Source of the DNA: Geodermatophilus amargosae
Lineage (GTDB): Bacteria; Actinomycetota; Actinomycetes; Mycobacteriales; Geodermatophilaceae
Assembly: GCF_900116515.1 (NCBI RefSeq)
Contig: NZ_FPBA01000006.1
Span: 152,747-213,925, forward strand
Direction of reading: 5' to 3'
Length of the DNA stretch: 61,179 bases
Shown: in pieces, positions 7,450-16,036 of the stretch
How positions within the stretch are numbered: position 1 is the first letter of the stretch
How the letters are laid out: each line of letters begins with the position of its first letter
Position numbers and translations under genes: made by a program
The notes under the pieces: model-generated
What the model saw: the letters and a program-made list of their open reading frames with translations, nothing else
What the model was told of the DNA's origin: nothing
The model's database searches: none

Positions 7450-8471
7450 GGGAGCCGCCAGAGCGTCGGCTCGCCGCGGCAGTCGCTGACGACCGACCCG
7501 CGGCCCGTGCCGTCCACGTCGGCCCCGTCGACGGCGCCGCTGTCGCAGAGCTCCACCTCGGCGACGACGTCCCCGGCCGACAGGTCCACGGTCCGCAGCA
7601 GCACGCGCGGGACCTCGCTGTCGGCCACGGTGTCGACGAGGGTGGCCTCCCCGCCGGCCGGGTCGACGACGAGGACCGCCGGCAGGTCACCGGCCACCGT
7701 GGCCAGCACCTCGGCGCCGCGGGTGATCCGGAGGTCGCCCCTGCCGCCGACCGTCGCGTACACCTCCCCGTCCACGACGGTCAGGGGGCCGGCCGCACCC
7801 GGACCGAGGGGCGTCTCCGTGACCGCGGCCAGGCCGGGGTCGGCGGTGACGACCACGGCGGTGCGGCCGGTGTCCGTGGCGACGACGACGCCGTCGTCCT
7901 CCGTCGTCCCGAGGTCGCGGGGTGTGCCGGGCAGCCCGACCTCGGCGCGGACGGCGCCGGTCGCGGGGTCGACGGCGAGCAACAGGTCGGTGCCGTCGAT
8001 GCGGGAGAGCGCGAGGTACAGCACGCCTTCCGCAGCGGTGACGTCGAGGGCCGCGACGTCGGCGGCGCCGAGCGTCCCGACCGGCTGCGGCGCAGCGGCG
8101 CCCTGCGGACCGGCGGCCACGAGGGCGACCCGCCCGGCGGCGAACCCGACGACCACCACGCCGTCGCCCGCCGCGGCGATGCGGGTGAGTCCGGGCCGGT
8201 CGGCGTCGAGGCCGGGGAGGGGGACGGCGGTGGCGGTGCCGTCCGCCGCGACGTCCGCGAGGGTGAGCGGGCCGCCGGGCGGGGCCAGCAGCACGACCGA
8301 CCGGCCGGCGTCGGGAGAGACCACGCCGAGCACGTCGGCGTCCACCCCGGCCACCTCCGCCAGGGACACCGACGGCGGCCGCTGTCCGGAGGGCGCCGCG
8401 TCCTCGACGGAGGTGCCGCCGCACCCGGTCAGCAGGACGGCGGCGAGCAGGAGCGCCGAGGGGCCGCGCAC
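7446..8471 (-). CDS. Lipoprotein with beta-propeller-like repeats (paralogue 1 of 5)
   Basis: 341 residues from GTG 8471. A lipoprotein signal peptide (ALLLAAVLLTGCGG, lipobox LTGC) is followed by a Val/Asp/Gly-rich body of short beta-strand repeats such as LAVDPATGAVRAEV and GEVYATVGGRGDLRI, typical of WD40/YVTN-like propellers. It shares overall design with 10620-11675, 13624-14628, 42922-44124 and 44157-45362: lipobox, a VDLD- or VDAD-type first strand, DxATGxV turns and a Cys-containing ending. Exported and lipid-anchored; function unknown. It ends convergently with the gene at 6880, sharing 4 bp. Confidence 0.75.
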   Translation of the reverse strand: MRGPSALLLAAVLLTGCGGTSVEDAAPSGQRPPSVSLAEVAGVDADVLGVVSPDAGRSVVLLAPPGGPLTLADVAADGTATAVPLPGLDADRPGLTRIAAAGDGVVVVGFAAGRVALVAAGPQGAAAPQPVGTLGAADVAALDVTAAEGVLYLALSRIDGTDLLLAVDPATGAVRAEVGLPGTPRDLGTTEDDGVVVATDTGRTAVVVTADPGLAAVTETPLGPGAAGPLTVVDGEVYATVGGRGDLRITRGAEVLATVAGDLPAVLVVDPAGGEATLVDTVADSEVPRVLLRTVDLSAGDVVAEVELCDSGAVDGADVDGTGRGSVVSDCRGEPTLWRLP

Positions 8472-8549
8472 GGTCGGGGAGTCTGACAGGCCCAGCGGGC
8501 GGGGACGAGGACTCGCGGCGCGGTCGCCGGCGCGGCATCGTCGCGGGGC

Positions 8550-9347
8550 ATGCGACCGCTGAGCGAGCAGACCGTCCTGATCACCGGCGCCACCGACGGT
8601 CTCGGCCGGGCACTGGCCCTCGACCTCGCCGGCCGCGGCATGACCGTGCTCGCCCACGGGCGCGACGAGGACCGGCTGCAGGCGCTGCTCGCCGAGCTGG
8701 GGCCGGCGGCGCGGTCCTACCGGGCCGACCTGTCGTCGCTGGCCGAGGTCCGCGTGATGGCGGAGACGGTCGAGGCCGACGTCGACCGGCTCGACGTGCT
8801 GGTCAGCAACGCCGGCATCGGCCGCGAGGTGCCGGGCGGGCCGGGGCGGCAGGAGAGCGCCGACGGCCTGGAGCTGCGGTTCGCCGTCAACTACCTGGCC
8901 GGCTACCTGCTGACGCGGGAACTGCTCCCCCTGCTCAGGGCGGCCGGGGAGGCGCGGATCGTCAACGTCTCCTCGGCCGCGCAGATGCCGATCGACTTCG
9001 ACGACGTCCAGCTCACGAAGGACTACGGCGGCACCCGCGCCTACAGTCAGAGCAAGCTCGCGCAGATCCTCTCGACCGTCGACCTCGCCGAGGAGCTGCA
9101 GGGCACCGGCGTCACGGTCAACGCGCTGCACCCGGCCACGTTCATGCCGACGAAGATCGTCGCGAACCCGACGTCGACCATCGAGGAGGGCGTCGAGGCG
9201 ACGGCGCGGCTCGTCGTCGACCCGGGCCTGGCCGGCGTGACCGGGCGCTACTTCGACGGCCTCCGCGAGACCCGCGCCCACGAGCAGGCCTACGACCCCG
9301 AGGCGCGCCGGCGTCTGCGGCAGCTGTCCGACGAGCTGGTCGGGTGA
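8550..9347 (+). CDS. Short-chain dehydrogenase/reductase (SDR)
   Basis: 265 residues. Cofactor motif TGATDGLG at residues 12-19, NAG at 87-89, catalytic Ser at 141/142, and Tyr165-x3-Lys169 in AYSQSK give a full classical SDR active site. The substrate loop (PATFMPTKIV) has no diagnostic features. An NAD(P)-dependent oxidoreductase of unknown substrate. Convergent with the LLM flavin oxidoreductase gene, 28 bp away. Confidence 0.9.
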   Translation: MRPLSEQTVLITGATDGLGRALALDLAGRGMTVLAHGRDEDRLQALLAELGPAARSYRADLSSLAEVRVMAETVEADVDRLDVLVSNAGIGREVPGGPGRQESADGLELRFAVNYLAGYLLTRELLPLLRAAGEARIVNVSSAAQMPIDFDDVQLTKDYGGTRAYSQSKLAQILSTVDLAEELQGTGVTVNALHPATFMPTKIVANPTSTIEEGVEATARLVVDPGLAGVTGRYFDGLRETRAHEQAYDPEARRRLRQLSDELVG

Positions 9348-9375
9348 CGGCGCCGCCGCCACCCGACCGCCGTCG

Positions 9376-10554
9376 TCAGGCCTGGCCCGCCTTCTCCTTC
9401 TCGTACCGCTCGGTCATCGTGGCCACGGCGGCCATCTGCGCGGCGGCGTAGTCCTCGCGCTTGCCCATCGCGTACTCCTTGGCGCCCAGCGTCGCCTGCG
9501 CGTGACTGATCTCCCCGCCCTGGAAGTGCGGCATGACGTGCTGCGCGATGAGCTCCCACGACCGCTTCGTGGCCTGCGGATTGGCCCACTCGTGGCCGAG
9601 CAGCAGCATCGCGCCGAAGCCGCCGGACTGGTCCCACAGCCGCTGCACCTGCGCGCGGGCGTCCTCGACGGTGCCGATCGCGCCGACGCCGGCCTCGTTG
9701 ATGAAGTCGATCATCTCCGTGGCGTCGCCCCCCTCGACCGCCATCTGCGGGAACGCCGCCGTCTTCTGGAAGTACCGGAACCACGTCTCGATGCCGTGCT
9801 GGACCTCGGCGTAGGCCTGCTCCTTGGTCTCGGCGACGTGCATCAGCCCGACCAGCCGCCAGTCGCGCCGCGACACCGTCTGGCCGAAGTGCGCCGCCCG
9901 CTCCTCGACGACGTTCCAGTGGTGGGCGAGCGCGTCGAAGCCGTCCTTGCTGAGGGTGGCGCCGATCGACAGCAGCCCGATGCCGTGGGTGCCGGCCATG
10001 CGGGGCCCGGTGGGGGAGGCGACGGCGGCGACGGCGATCTCGAAGCACGGCTGGCTGTAGGGCCGCAGGTGCAGGCGAGCGTTGACCAGCTCGTGCGTGC
10101 GGGTCTTCTGCGTGACCGTCTCGCCGCGCAGCAGCCGCATGATGATGTCGAGGTCGACCTCGAGCAGTTCGCGGGTGTCGGTGGGGTCGAGCCCCAGCAT
10201 CATCGAGTCGGTGGGCAGCGAGCCGGGGCCGCAGCCGAGCATCGAGCGCCCGCGGGTGAGGTGGTCGAGCAGCACCATGCGCTCGGCCACCCAGAGCGGG
10301 TTGTGGTAGCTGATCGACGTGACGCCGGTGCCGAGCTTGATGTGCTTCGTCCGTTCGGCGGCCGCGGCGATGAAGATCTCCGGGGAGGCGATGATCTCGG
10401 TGCCGGCCGAGTGGTGCTCGCCGATCCAGGCCTCGTCGTAGCCGAGCCGGTCGAGGTGTTCGACGAGCTCGAGGTCGCGCTGCAGCGCGAGGGTCGGGTT
10501 CTCGCCGGCGGGGTGGAACGGGGCCAGGAAGGTGCCGAAGCGCAGCCGGTCCAT
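9376..10554 (-). CDS. LLM-class flavin-dependent monooxygenase (LimB-like)
   Basis: 392 residues from ATG 10554, preceded by a good ribosome site (GAGGAGA, about 5 bp upstream). The N-terminus (MDRLRFGTFLAPFHPAGENP) and the GYDEAWIGEHHSAG and KLGTGVTSISYHNPLWVAERM blocks are those of luciferase-like F420/FMN monooxygenases of the limonene 1,2-monooxygenase type. GCGPGSLPTDSMMLGLDP is the phosphate/flavin-binding region. It would act in the cytosol on a hydrophobic substrate. No reductase is adjacent. Confidence 0.88.
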   Translation of the reverse strand: MDRLRFGTFLAPFHPAGENPTLALQRDLELVEHLDRLGYDEAWIGEHHSAGTEIIASPEIFIAAAAERTKHIKLGTGVTSISYHNPLWVAERMVLLDHLTRGRSMLGCGPGSLPTDSMMLGLDPTDTRELLEVDLDIIMRLLRGETVTQKTRTHELVNARLHLRPYSQPCFEIAVAAVASPTGPRMAGTHGIGLLSIGATLSKDGFDALAHHWNVVEERAAHFGQTVSRRDWRLVGLMHVAETKEQAYAEVQHGIETWFRYFQKTAAFPQMAVEGGDATEMIDFINEAGVGAIGTVEDARAQVQRLWDQSGGFGAMLLLGHEWANPQATKRSWELIAQHVMPHFQGGEISHAQATLGAKEYAMGKREDYAAAQMAAVATMTERYEKEKAGQA

Positions 10555-10619
10555 GAGGGTCTCCTCGAGGTGGGGGGAAGGCGCTCATCGTGGCGCAGGT
10601 CACACCCCGTTGACCATGG

Positions 10620-11675
10620 TCAGCCGACGACGAACGCGGTGGACGACGCGGCCTCGGCGGTGATGCACGAGCCGATCACGGTGAGCCGGTCGCCGGACAG
10701 CGCCACCCGGCCGAAGGCGGCCTGGCCCTCGCACAGCCGGACGTCGGCGAGCTGCTCACCGCTGGCCAGGTCGAGGGTGACCACGCCGGACTCGACCTCG
10801 AAGCCGGCCACCGGCAGGTGGGCCACGCGCCCGTCGGCGGAGACGGCGAGGTCGGCCAGGGGGCGGTCGGTGCCGGGGACGGCGTGCGAGGCCTGCACCT
10901 CGCCATCGCGGACGGTGACCACGCGGAACGGGTCGTCGCTCGACCCCGCGGTGAGGCTGACGACGGCGGTGCCGTCGTCGGCCAGGCGCAGCGCGGACGG
11001 GATGCTGGCCGGGCGGTCGGGGGCCAGCTCGACGAGGTCGAACTCCTCCAGGTCCTCGTCCCAGGTGCCCAGGACGGCGACGTCGGCCAGGTCGGGGGCA
11101 CGGGCGTCGCTCATGAGCGCGGTCGGCCCGCCGTCGTCCGGCACCGCGAGCGCCACGACGGTGAGCCCCTCGTCGAGGTCCGTCTCGGCTCGGGTGTCCC
11201 CGGTCGCCGCGTCGAGGCTGACGAGCCGGTCGGCGGTGGCGGCGTAGAGGCGGCTGCCGTCGGGGGAGAGGGCGGCGGCGGCGAGCTCCTTGAGGACGAC
11301 CTCGGTGACCGTGGGGGCTCCGCTCGCCGGAACGCTGGTGATCCGGTCGGGGCCGACGACGAGCGCGGTGCCGTCGGGGGCGACGAGGAGCTGTGTGCCG
11401 ACGTCCTCGAGACGCCGGACCTCGCCCAGCCCGTCGTCGGTCAGCGTCGCCAGGTAGCCGACTCGCGGGTCGGCGGTGTCGCCGAGGAGGACGAGCGCGC
11501 CGTCGTCGGTGGGCCCGAGGCCGAGGACGTCGACGCCACCGGGCGCGACGGCGTCGAGGTCGACGGTGGCCTCGACGTCGGTGAACTGCTGGGGCGGCGG
11601 GGGCTCGTCGTTCCCGCCGGTGCAGCCCGTGACCGACAGCGCGACGAGGGCGACGGCGGCGCGGCGGGCGGGCAT
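10620..11675 (-). CDS. Lipoprotein with beta-propeller-like repeats (paralogue 2 of 5)
   Basis: 351 residues from ATG 11675. The signal peptide ends in SVTGCTGG (lipobox VTGC). The mature protein opens with a Pro/Gln stretch and VEATVDLDAVAPGGVDVLGLG, followed by strand-turn repeats (LSPDGSRLYAATADRLVSLDAATGDTR) and a disulfide-like pair near the end (RLCEG and GSCITAEA). Closest in ending to 13624-14628, which finishes TVVGSCIGADGPSTTAFVIE against TVIGSCITAEAASSTAFVVG here. Confidence 0.75.
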   Translation of the reverse strand: MPARRAAVALVALSVTGCTGGNDEPPPPQQFTDVEATVDLDAVAPGGVDVLGLGPTDDGALVLLGDTADPRVGYLATLTDDGLGEVRRLEDVGTQLLVAPDGTALVVGPDRITSVPASGAPTVTEVVLKELAAAALSPDGSRLYAATADRLVSLDAATGDTRAETDLDEGLTVVALAVPDDGGPTALMSDARAPDLADVAVLGTWDEDLEEFDLVELAPDRPASIPSALRLADDGTAVVSLTAGSSDDPFRVVTVRDGEVQASHAVPGTDRPLADLAVSADGRVAHLPVAGFEVESGVVTLDLASGEQLADVRLCEGQAAFGRVALSGDRLTVIGSCITAEAASSTAFVVG

Positions 11676-11798
11676 GGGGGCTCCGGGGGTCGGTGCGGCG
11701 AGTGTGGAGCCGGGCCGCGCGGGGCGGCAACCGCGCGCCGTGGTCTGATGCCCGGGTTGGTCCCCGGGCCCGCGGGCCCCAGATCCGGAGGTGCGCTC

Positions 11799-12545
11799 GT
11801 GGCTGACGCCGAGGTCCTGCTCGAGGTCGACGGCGGCGTGGCGGTGGTGACGCTCAACGCGCCCGACCGCCGCAACGCGCTGACGCCGGCGATGGCGTCG
11901 GAGCTGATCGGCGTCCTCGACCGGGTGGATGCCCAGCCCGAGGTCGGCGCGCTGGTGCTGCGTGCGGTGGGCAGGTCGTTCTGCGCGGGCGGGGACGTCG
12001 CGACCCTGACGAACGCCGGCAAGGACCCGGCCGCGCCCGAGAACTACGACGGCATGGGCCGGATCTACGACTCCTTCTACCGGCTGGGCCAGGTCAAGGT
12101 GCCGACCATCGCCGCCGTCCGGGGCTCGGCCGTGGGCGCCGGGATGAACATGCTGCTGGCGGCCGACCTGCGGATCGTCGCCGACGACGCCCGCCTGCTG
12201 GCCGGCTTCCTCAAGCGCGGCCTGCACCCCGGTGGTGGGCACTTCGTCATCCTGTCGCGGCTGATCGGCCGCGAGGCCGCCGCGGCGATGGCGCTGTTCG
12301 GCGAGGAGATCAACGGGACCCGCGCCGTGGAGCTCGGGCTGGCGTGGGAGTCGGTGGACGAGGCCGCCGTCGAGGACCGCGCGATCGAGCTGGCCCGTCG
12401 CGTGGCCGCCGACCCGGAGCTCGCCCGGGTGGCCGTGGGCAACTTCCGCAGGGAGGTCGTCAACGGCGCGGTGAGCTGGGAGGTCGCCACCCAGTTCGAG
12501 CGCCCCGCGCAGATGTGGTCGATGCGCCGCTCCGCCCAGGCCTGA
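11799..12545 (+). CDS. Enoyl-CoA hydratase/isomerase family (crotonase) protein
   Basis: 248 residues from GTG 11799, with GGAG 8 bp upstream deciding the start. The crotonase fold is clear: VAVVTLNAPDRRNALTPAM, the first oxyanion-hole segment SFCAGGDVATL and the second AVRGSAVGAGMNMLLAADLRI. The catalytic acidic residues of true hydratases are not obvious, so it may be an isomerase or another crotonase. Probably fatty-acid or aromatic-acid beta-oxidation. Confidence 0.88.
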   Translation: MADAEVLLEVDGGVAVVTLNAPDRRNALTPAMASELIGVLDRVDAQPEVGALVLRAVGRSFCAGGDVATLTNAGKDPAAPENYDGMGRIYDSFYRLGQVKVPTIAAVRGSAVGAGMNMLLAADLRIVADDARLLAGFLKRGLHPGGGHFVILSRLIGREAAAAMALFGEEINGTRAVELGLAWESVDEAAVEDRAIELARRVAADPELARVAVGNFRREVVNGAVSWEVATQFERPAQMWSMRRSAQA

Positions 12546-12554
12546 GCCGCGGGA

Positions 12555-12581
12555 GCCCCGGCCCGGTACGAGGGTCGGGGC
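12555..12581. terminator. Hairpin terminator between convergent genes
   Basis: gccccggccc and gggtcggggc form a 10-bp stem (one G-T pair) around a 7-base loop, just after the enoyl-CoA hydratase stop and before the stop of the convergent minus-strand gene at 12593. There is no T-run, as is usual in this GC range. Confidence 0.6.
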
Positions 12582-12592
12582 GCCGGCCGTGC

Positions 12593-13095
12593 TCACGCCT
12601 CGCCGCAGGCGCGGTACCCGCCCTGCTCCGCCACGACGAGCAGGTGCTCCAGACGGATCTCGTCGCCCCGGATGAGACGGACGTCGACGACGTAGGACCG
12701 CGGCGTGGAGATCCCGCGCGGCCGGACGTCTCCGACGTCGACGGTCACGCCGTCGGTGAGGGGTCCGGTGATGGCGACGGCCTCGTCGTGACTGCGGCTC
12801 CAGCGCTCGACCGTCCTGTACTCGGCCTGCACGTCGGAGCACACCAGCTCCCAGGGCCTCGCCAGTCGTAGCGCTGGTTGGCGGCGACGAAGGCCTCGGC
12901 CACCGCACGCGGTGAGCGCGTCGCCGAGGCGAACGTCAGGTGAGCGGCGATCCCGGCCACCAGCGCGACCACCGCGAGGACCGTTCCGCCGGCGACGAGA
13001 TCGCGGCGCCGCCACGCACGATCTCCCGCGTCCGGCCGCGGTGGTGGTGCGAGGAGCCCGCGGTCCTCGGGCGACCAGCCGTACCGCACCGTCAC
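12593..13095 (-). pseudogene. Frameshifted one-pass membrane protein
   Basis: Two frames join into one good protein. The first part from GTG 13095 (MTVRYGWSPEDRGLLAPPP) has a transmembrane segment (LVAGGTVLAVVALVAGIAAHL) and continues to AEAFVAANQRYDW; the second, in another frame, runs ARPWELVCSDVQAEYRTVERW to a proper end (GYRACGEA). Inserting one G at about 12861-12864 (TGG|CGAGG to TGG|GCGAGG) restores a single 168-residue protein. The extracytoplasmic part resembles secreted NTF2-like domains placed after a membrane anchor. It overlaps the preceding gene's stop by 4 bp. Either a real one-base loss or a sequencing error in a G run. Confidence 0.7.
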
Positions 13096-13565
13096 CGGGG
13101 GCCGTCCTCGTCGCGGCTGGCCGTCGACCGCGCGACCTCGCCGAGGAAGTGGTGCGCCTCGACGAGCGGCTCGACCCGCCCTCCGGCGGCGAGGTGCAGG
13201 CTCCAGGCCTGGTCCAGCCCGTCGCCGAGGACGTCGTGGAAGGCGCACAGCCAGTCCGTGTCGATCTCGGTCTCGACCGGCTCGCCGGGACGGCACAGGG
13301 CCATCGCGAGCAGGACGTCGTTGGACCCGAGGGACGCGGCCACCTCGTCGTGGACGCCGAGCAGACCGCTGACCAGTCGCAGGTCGGGCCGGGCGGAGAT
13401 GTCGTCGACGGGCAGGAGGACGGGGGACTGCCTGCCGTCCGGGCCGACCCAGCTCAGCCAGAGACTGCGGGTGTCGAAGAGCAGGGGCTGCAGGAGGCTC
13501 GCCCAGCGGCGGGTGAGCGCGAGCGGTGAGCGGACGGGGACGTCGGCGAGGACTGGTGTGGACAT
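13092..13565 (-). CDS. Hypothetical protein (about 157 aa), coupled to the membrane protein gene
   Basis: Start at ATG 13565 (MSTPVLADVPVRSPLAL) or GTG 13574. A soluble protein with SLWLSWVGPDGRQSPVLLPVDDI and a central SNDVLLAMALCRPG segment. It lacks an obvious known domain; the pattern of beta strands and the phrase ETEIDTDWLCAFHDVLGD suggest a small sensor-like fold, but this is weak. The stop overlaps the start of the downstream (broken) membrane protein gene by 4 bp, so the two were one operon. Confidence 0.6.
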   Translation of the reverse strand: MSTPVLADVPVRSPLALTRRWASLLQPLLFDTRSLWLSWVGPDGRQSPVLLPVDDISARPDLRLVSGLLGVHDEVAASLGSNDVLLAMALCRPGEPVETEIDTDWLCAFHDVLGDGLDQAWSLHLAAGGRVEPLVEAHHFLGEVARSTASRDEDGPR

Positions 13566-13623
13566 GCACGACACCGTGGCAGCGGCGGACGACCGGCCCG
13601 GGAGTTGTCCACAGGCTGCCCCG

Positions 13624-14628
13624 TCACTCGATCACGAAGGCGGTGGTCGAGGGGCCGTCGGCGCCGATGCACGAGCCGACGACGGTGAGGGTCCTGCCGT
13701 CGGCGGACGGCGCGATCGCGCCGAAGGCGCCGGCGCCGCCGCACAGCGCGACGGTCCCGGTGCGCCCGCCGGTCGCGAGGTCGATCGCCGTCAGCTCGGC
13801 CGGGTGATACGAGGCGGACAGCACCACGTAGGCCACGCGGCCGGTCGGGTCGACGGCGAGGTCGAGCGCGGTGTCGTCGGTGCCCTCCAGGTCGGCAACC
13901 GTCTGCACCCTGCCGTCGACGACGGTGACCAGCCGCCCGGCGTCCAGCGCCTCGTTCACGTAGGCGGTGACGACGACGGTGCCGTCGGCGGTCACCCGCA
14001 GGGCGGTCGGCGTGCCGCCCCCGGCGACGAGCTCGACCGGCTCGTCGTCCGGCCGCAGGTCGGGGCTGAGCCGGAGGAGGTCGACGCCGCCCCCGGGACG
14101 GGTGACCAGCGCGAGGAGGTCGCCGTCCGGAGCTCCGGCGAGGTGCGTGACCGGACCGGGCGCAACGGCGGTGACCCGGACCTCACCGGTGCCGGCGTCG
14201 ACGGCGGTCAGCCGGGTGTCGCGGGCGAGGTTGAGGACGTCGCCGTCAAGGAGGACGGCGTCCGGCGGCCCGTCGAGGCGGAGCGGCAGGACCGCTCCGC
14301 CGACCCGGGTCAGCGCGGTGCCGACGATGAGCGGCGTGCCGTCGTCGGCGATGACCAGCTCGCTGTCCGGGTCGACGGCGGGGACAGCGGTGGGGGTGCC
14401 GCCCGCCAGCGGGACCAGCCAGCTTTCCGCGGCACCGGCCGCGCCGACCAGGGCCACGGGGAGGCCGTCGGGGCTGGGCGCGAGGTCGTAGACGACGACG
14501 TCCGTGCCGACGGCGGCGTCGAGGTCCACGGTGTCCACGACCGTGTCGAGCAGGGGAGGGACGTCGTCCCCGCCGGTGCAAGCGGCGGCGAGCAGGACGG
14601 CGAGCGCTATCGCGGCGGTGCGGGACAT
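13624..14628 (-). CDS. Lipoprotein with beta-propeller-like repeats (paralogue 3 of 5)
   Basis: 334 residues from ATG 14628. Signal peptide MSRTAAIALAVLLAAACTGG with lipobox AAAC. The body begins TVVDTVDLDAAVGTDVVVYDLAPSPDG and contains repeated strand-turn units (TAVDAGTGEVRV, TAIDLATGGRTGTV). The ending GSCIGADGPSTTAFVIE is very close to that of 10620-11675, so these two are the nearest relatives of the five. Confidence 0.75.
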   Translation of the reverse strand: MSRTAAIALAVLLAAACTGGDDVPPLLDTVVDTVDLDAAVGTDVVVYDLAPSPDGLPVALVGAAGAAESWLVPLAGGTPTAVPAVDPDSELVIADDGTPLIVGTALTRVGGAVLPLRLDGPPDAVLLDGDVLNLARDTRLTAVDAGTGEVRVTAVAPGPVTHLAGAPDGDLLALVTRPGGGVDLLRLSPDLRPDDEPVELVAGGGTPTALRVTADGTVVVTAYVNEALDAGRLVTVVDGRVQTVADLEGTDDTALDLAVDPTGRVAYVVLSASYHPAELTAIDLATGGRTGTVALCGGAGAFGAIAPSADGRTLTVVGSCIGADGPSTTAFVIE

Positions 14629-14689
14629 CTCGTCTCCCGGGCGGGGAGGCGAGGGTCCCGCCGGGGCGGCTCCCGGGGCAAGCGCCCGC

Positions 14690-15934
14690 TCAGCCGAGGG
14701 ACGTCGTCCGCTCGGCGGGCCGGGCGGACTCGATGAACGCCCTGATGACAGGGTAGACCTCGGCCTCCCAGCGGGAGCCGCTGAAGACGCCGTAGTGGCC
14801 CACCCCGTTCTGCAGGTGGTGCCGTTTGCGCTCCTCCGGGATCCCGGTGCACAGCCGGTGGGCCGCCTCGGTCTGGCCGGGGGAGCAGATGTCGTCCTGC
14901 GCGCCCTCCACCGTGAGCAGCGCGGTGTTCCGGATGGCGCCGGGGTCGACGCGCTCGCCCCGCCACGTGAGGCGCCCGGTGGGGAGCTGGTGCTCCTGGA
15001 AGATGCGGCCGACCGTCTCCAGGTAGAACTCGGCGGGGACGTCCATCACCGCGCCGTACTCGTCGTAGAAGGCCTGGGTGGCCGCGGCCGCGGCCGTGTT
15101 GCCGGCCACCAGGTCGCGGTACATCCGCGCGTGCGCGCTCAGGTGCCTCTTCGGGTTCATCGACATGAAGGCGGTCAGCTGCACGACCCCGGGGTAGACC
15201 CGTCGTCCTGCGCCCGCGTACCGGCCCGGCACGGTGTCGATGAGCCGCCGCTCGAACCAGGACAGCGGCTTGGTGGCGGCCGCGGTGTTGACCCGGTTGG
15301 GGTTGACCCGGGTGTCGATCGGGCCGGCCATGAGGGTGAGGCTGGCCGGCTCGGCGGGGTCGCCCTCGGCGGCGAGCAGCGCGACGGCCGCCAGCACGGG
15401 GACGGCGGGCTGGCAGACGGCCACGACGTGGGTGCCGGCGCCGAGGTGACGCAGCGCGTCCATGACGTGGGCGATGTACTCGTCCAGCCCGAAGCGCCCG
15501 CGGTCCACGGGGATGTCCCTCGCGTTGTGCCAGTCCATGACGTAGACGTCGTGGTCGGACAGGAGCGTGCGGATCGTCGGCCGGATGAGCGTCGTGAAGT
15601 GGCCGGACATCGGGCCGACGACGAGCACGCGGGGCTGACCAGGGACCGACGGCTTGGCGAAGTGAAGCAGCGTGCCGAACGGCGTCGTCAGCGCCGGGCG
15701 CTCGACGACGTCGACGTCGCGGCCGCCGACCCGCACGGACCCGATGCCGTACGCCGGCCGGTCGTGGGTGGGACGCGCCTTGGCGAGGATGTCGCAGGCC
15801 GCCCGGACGTGCCGCACGGCCGGGGTGCGGGCCAGCGGAGCGGGCAGGGCGTGCAGGGCACGGGCGGTCAGCCCGGATGCCGCGACCACGGGCGCCCCCG
15901 CTCGACGGTTAATCTCGTAGGCGGTGTAGAGCAT
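14690..15934 (-). CDS. phaZ: Intracellular polyhydroxybutyrate depolymerase
   Basis: 414 residues. The N-terminal MLYTAYEINRRAGAP block and the LVVGPMSGHFTTLIRPTIRTLL and VYVMDWHNARDIP segments are signatures of the intracellular PHB depolymerase family. In place of a GxSxG lipase box it has HVVAVCQPAVPVLAA; the Cys at residue 174 is the expected nucleophile. The C-terminal GVGHYGVFSGSRW carries the catalytic His. It releases 3-hydroxybutyrate oligomers from carbon-storage granules. No phasin or synthase gene is next to it. Confidence 0.9.
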   Translation of the reverse strand: MLYTAYEINRRAGAPVVAASGLTARALHALPAPLARTPAVRHVRAACDILAKARPTHDRPAYGIGSVRVGGRDVDVVERPALTTPFGTLLHFAKPSVPGQPRVLVVGPMSGHFTTLIRPTIRTLLSDHDVYVMDWHNARDIPVDRGRFGLDEYIAHVMDALRHLGAGTHVVAVCQPAVPVLAAVALLAAEGDPAEPASLTLMAGPIDTRVNPNRVNTAAATKPLSWFERRLIDTVPGRYAGAGRRVYPGVVQLTAFMSMNPKRHLSAHARMYRDLVAGNTAAAAATQAFYDEYGAVMDVPAEFYLETVGRIFQEHQLPTGRLTWRGERVDPGAIRNTALLTVEGAQDDICSPGQTEAAHRLCTGIPEERKRHHLQNGVGHYGVFSGSRWEAEVYPVIRAFIESARPAERTTSLG

Positions 15935-15967
15935 CGGCCTGCCTGTCGCGGAGTCGGCGTACGTCGA

Positions 15968-15981
15968 GTGACGTGCGTCAC
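15968..15981. promoter_or_regulatory. Possible operator upstream of the PHB depolymerase gene
   Basis: A small inverted repeat, gtgac-gtgc-gtcac, lies 34-47 bp upstream of the ATG at 15934, where a regulator could overlap the promoter. Only 5-bp arms and one copy, so it may be chance. Confidence 0.25.
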
Positions 15982-16036
15982 CCGCCGGTAACGTAACCGC
16001 AACCCGGGACGGCGGCGCGGCGACTCACGGCACGGA

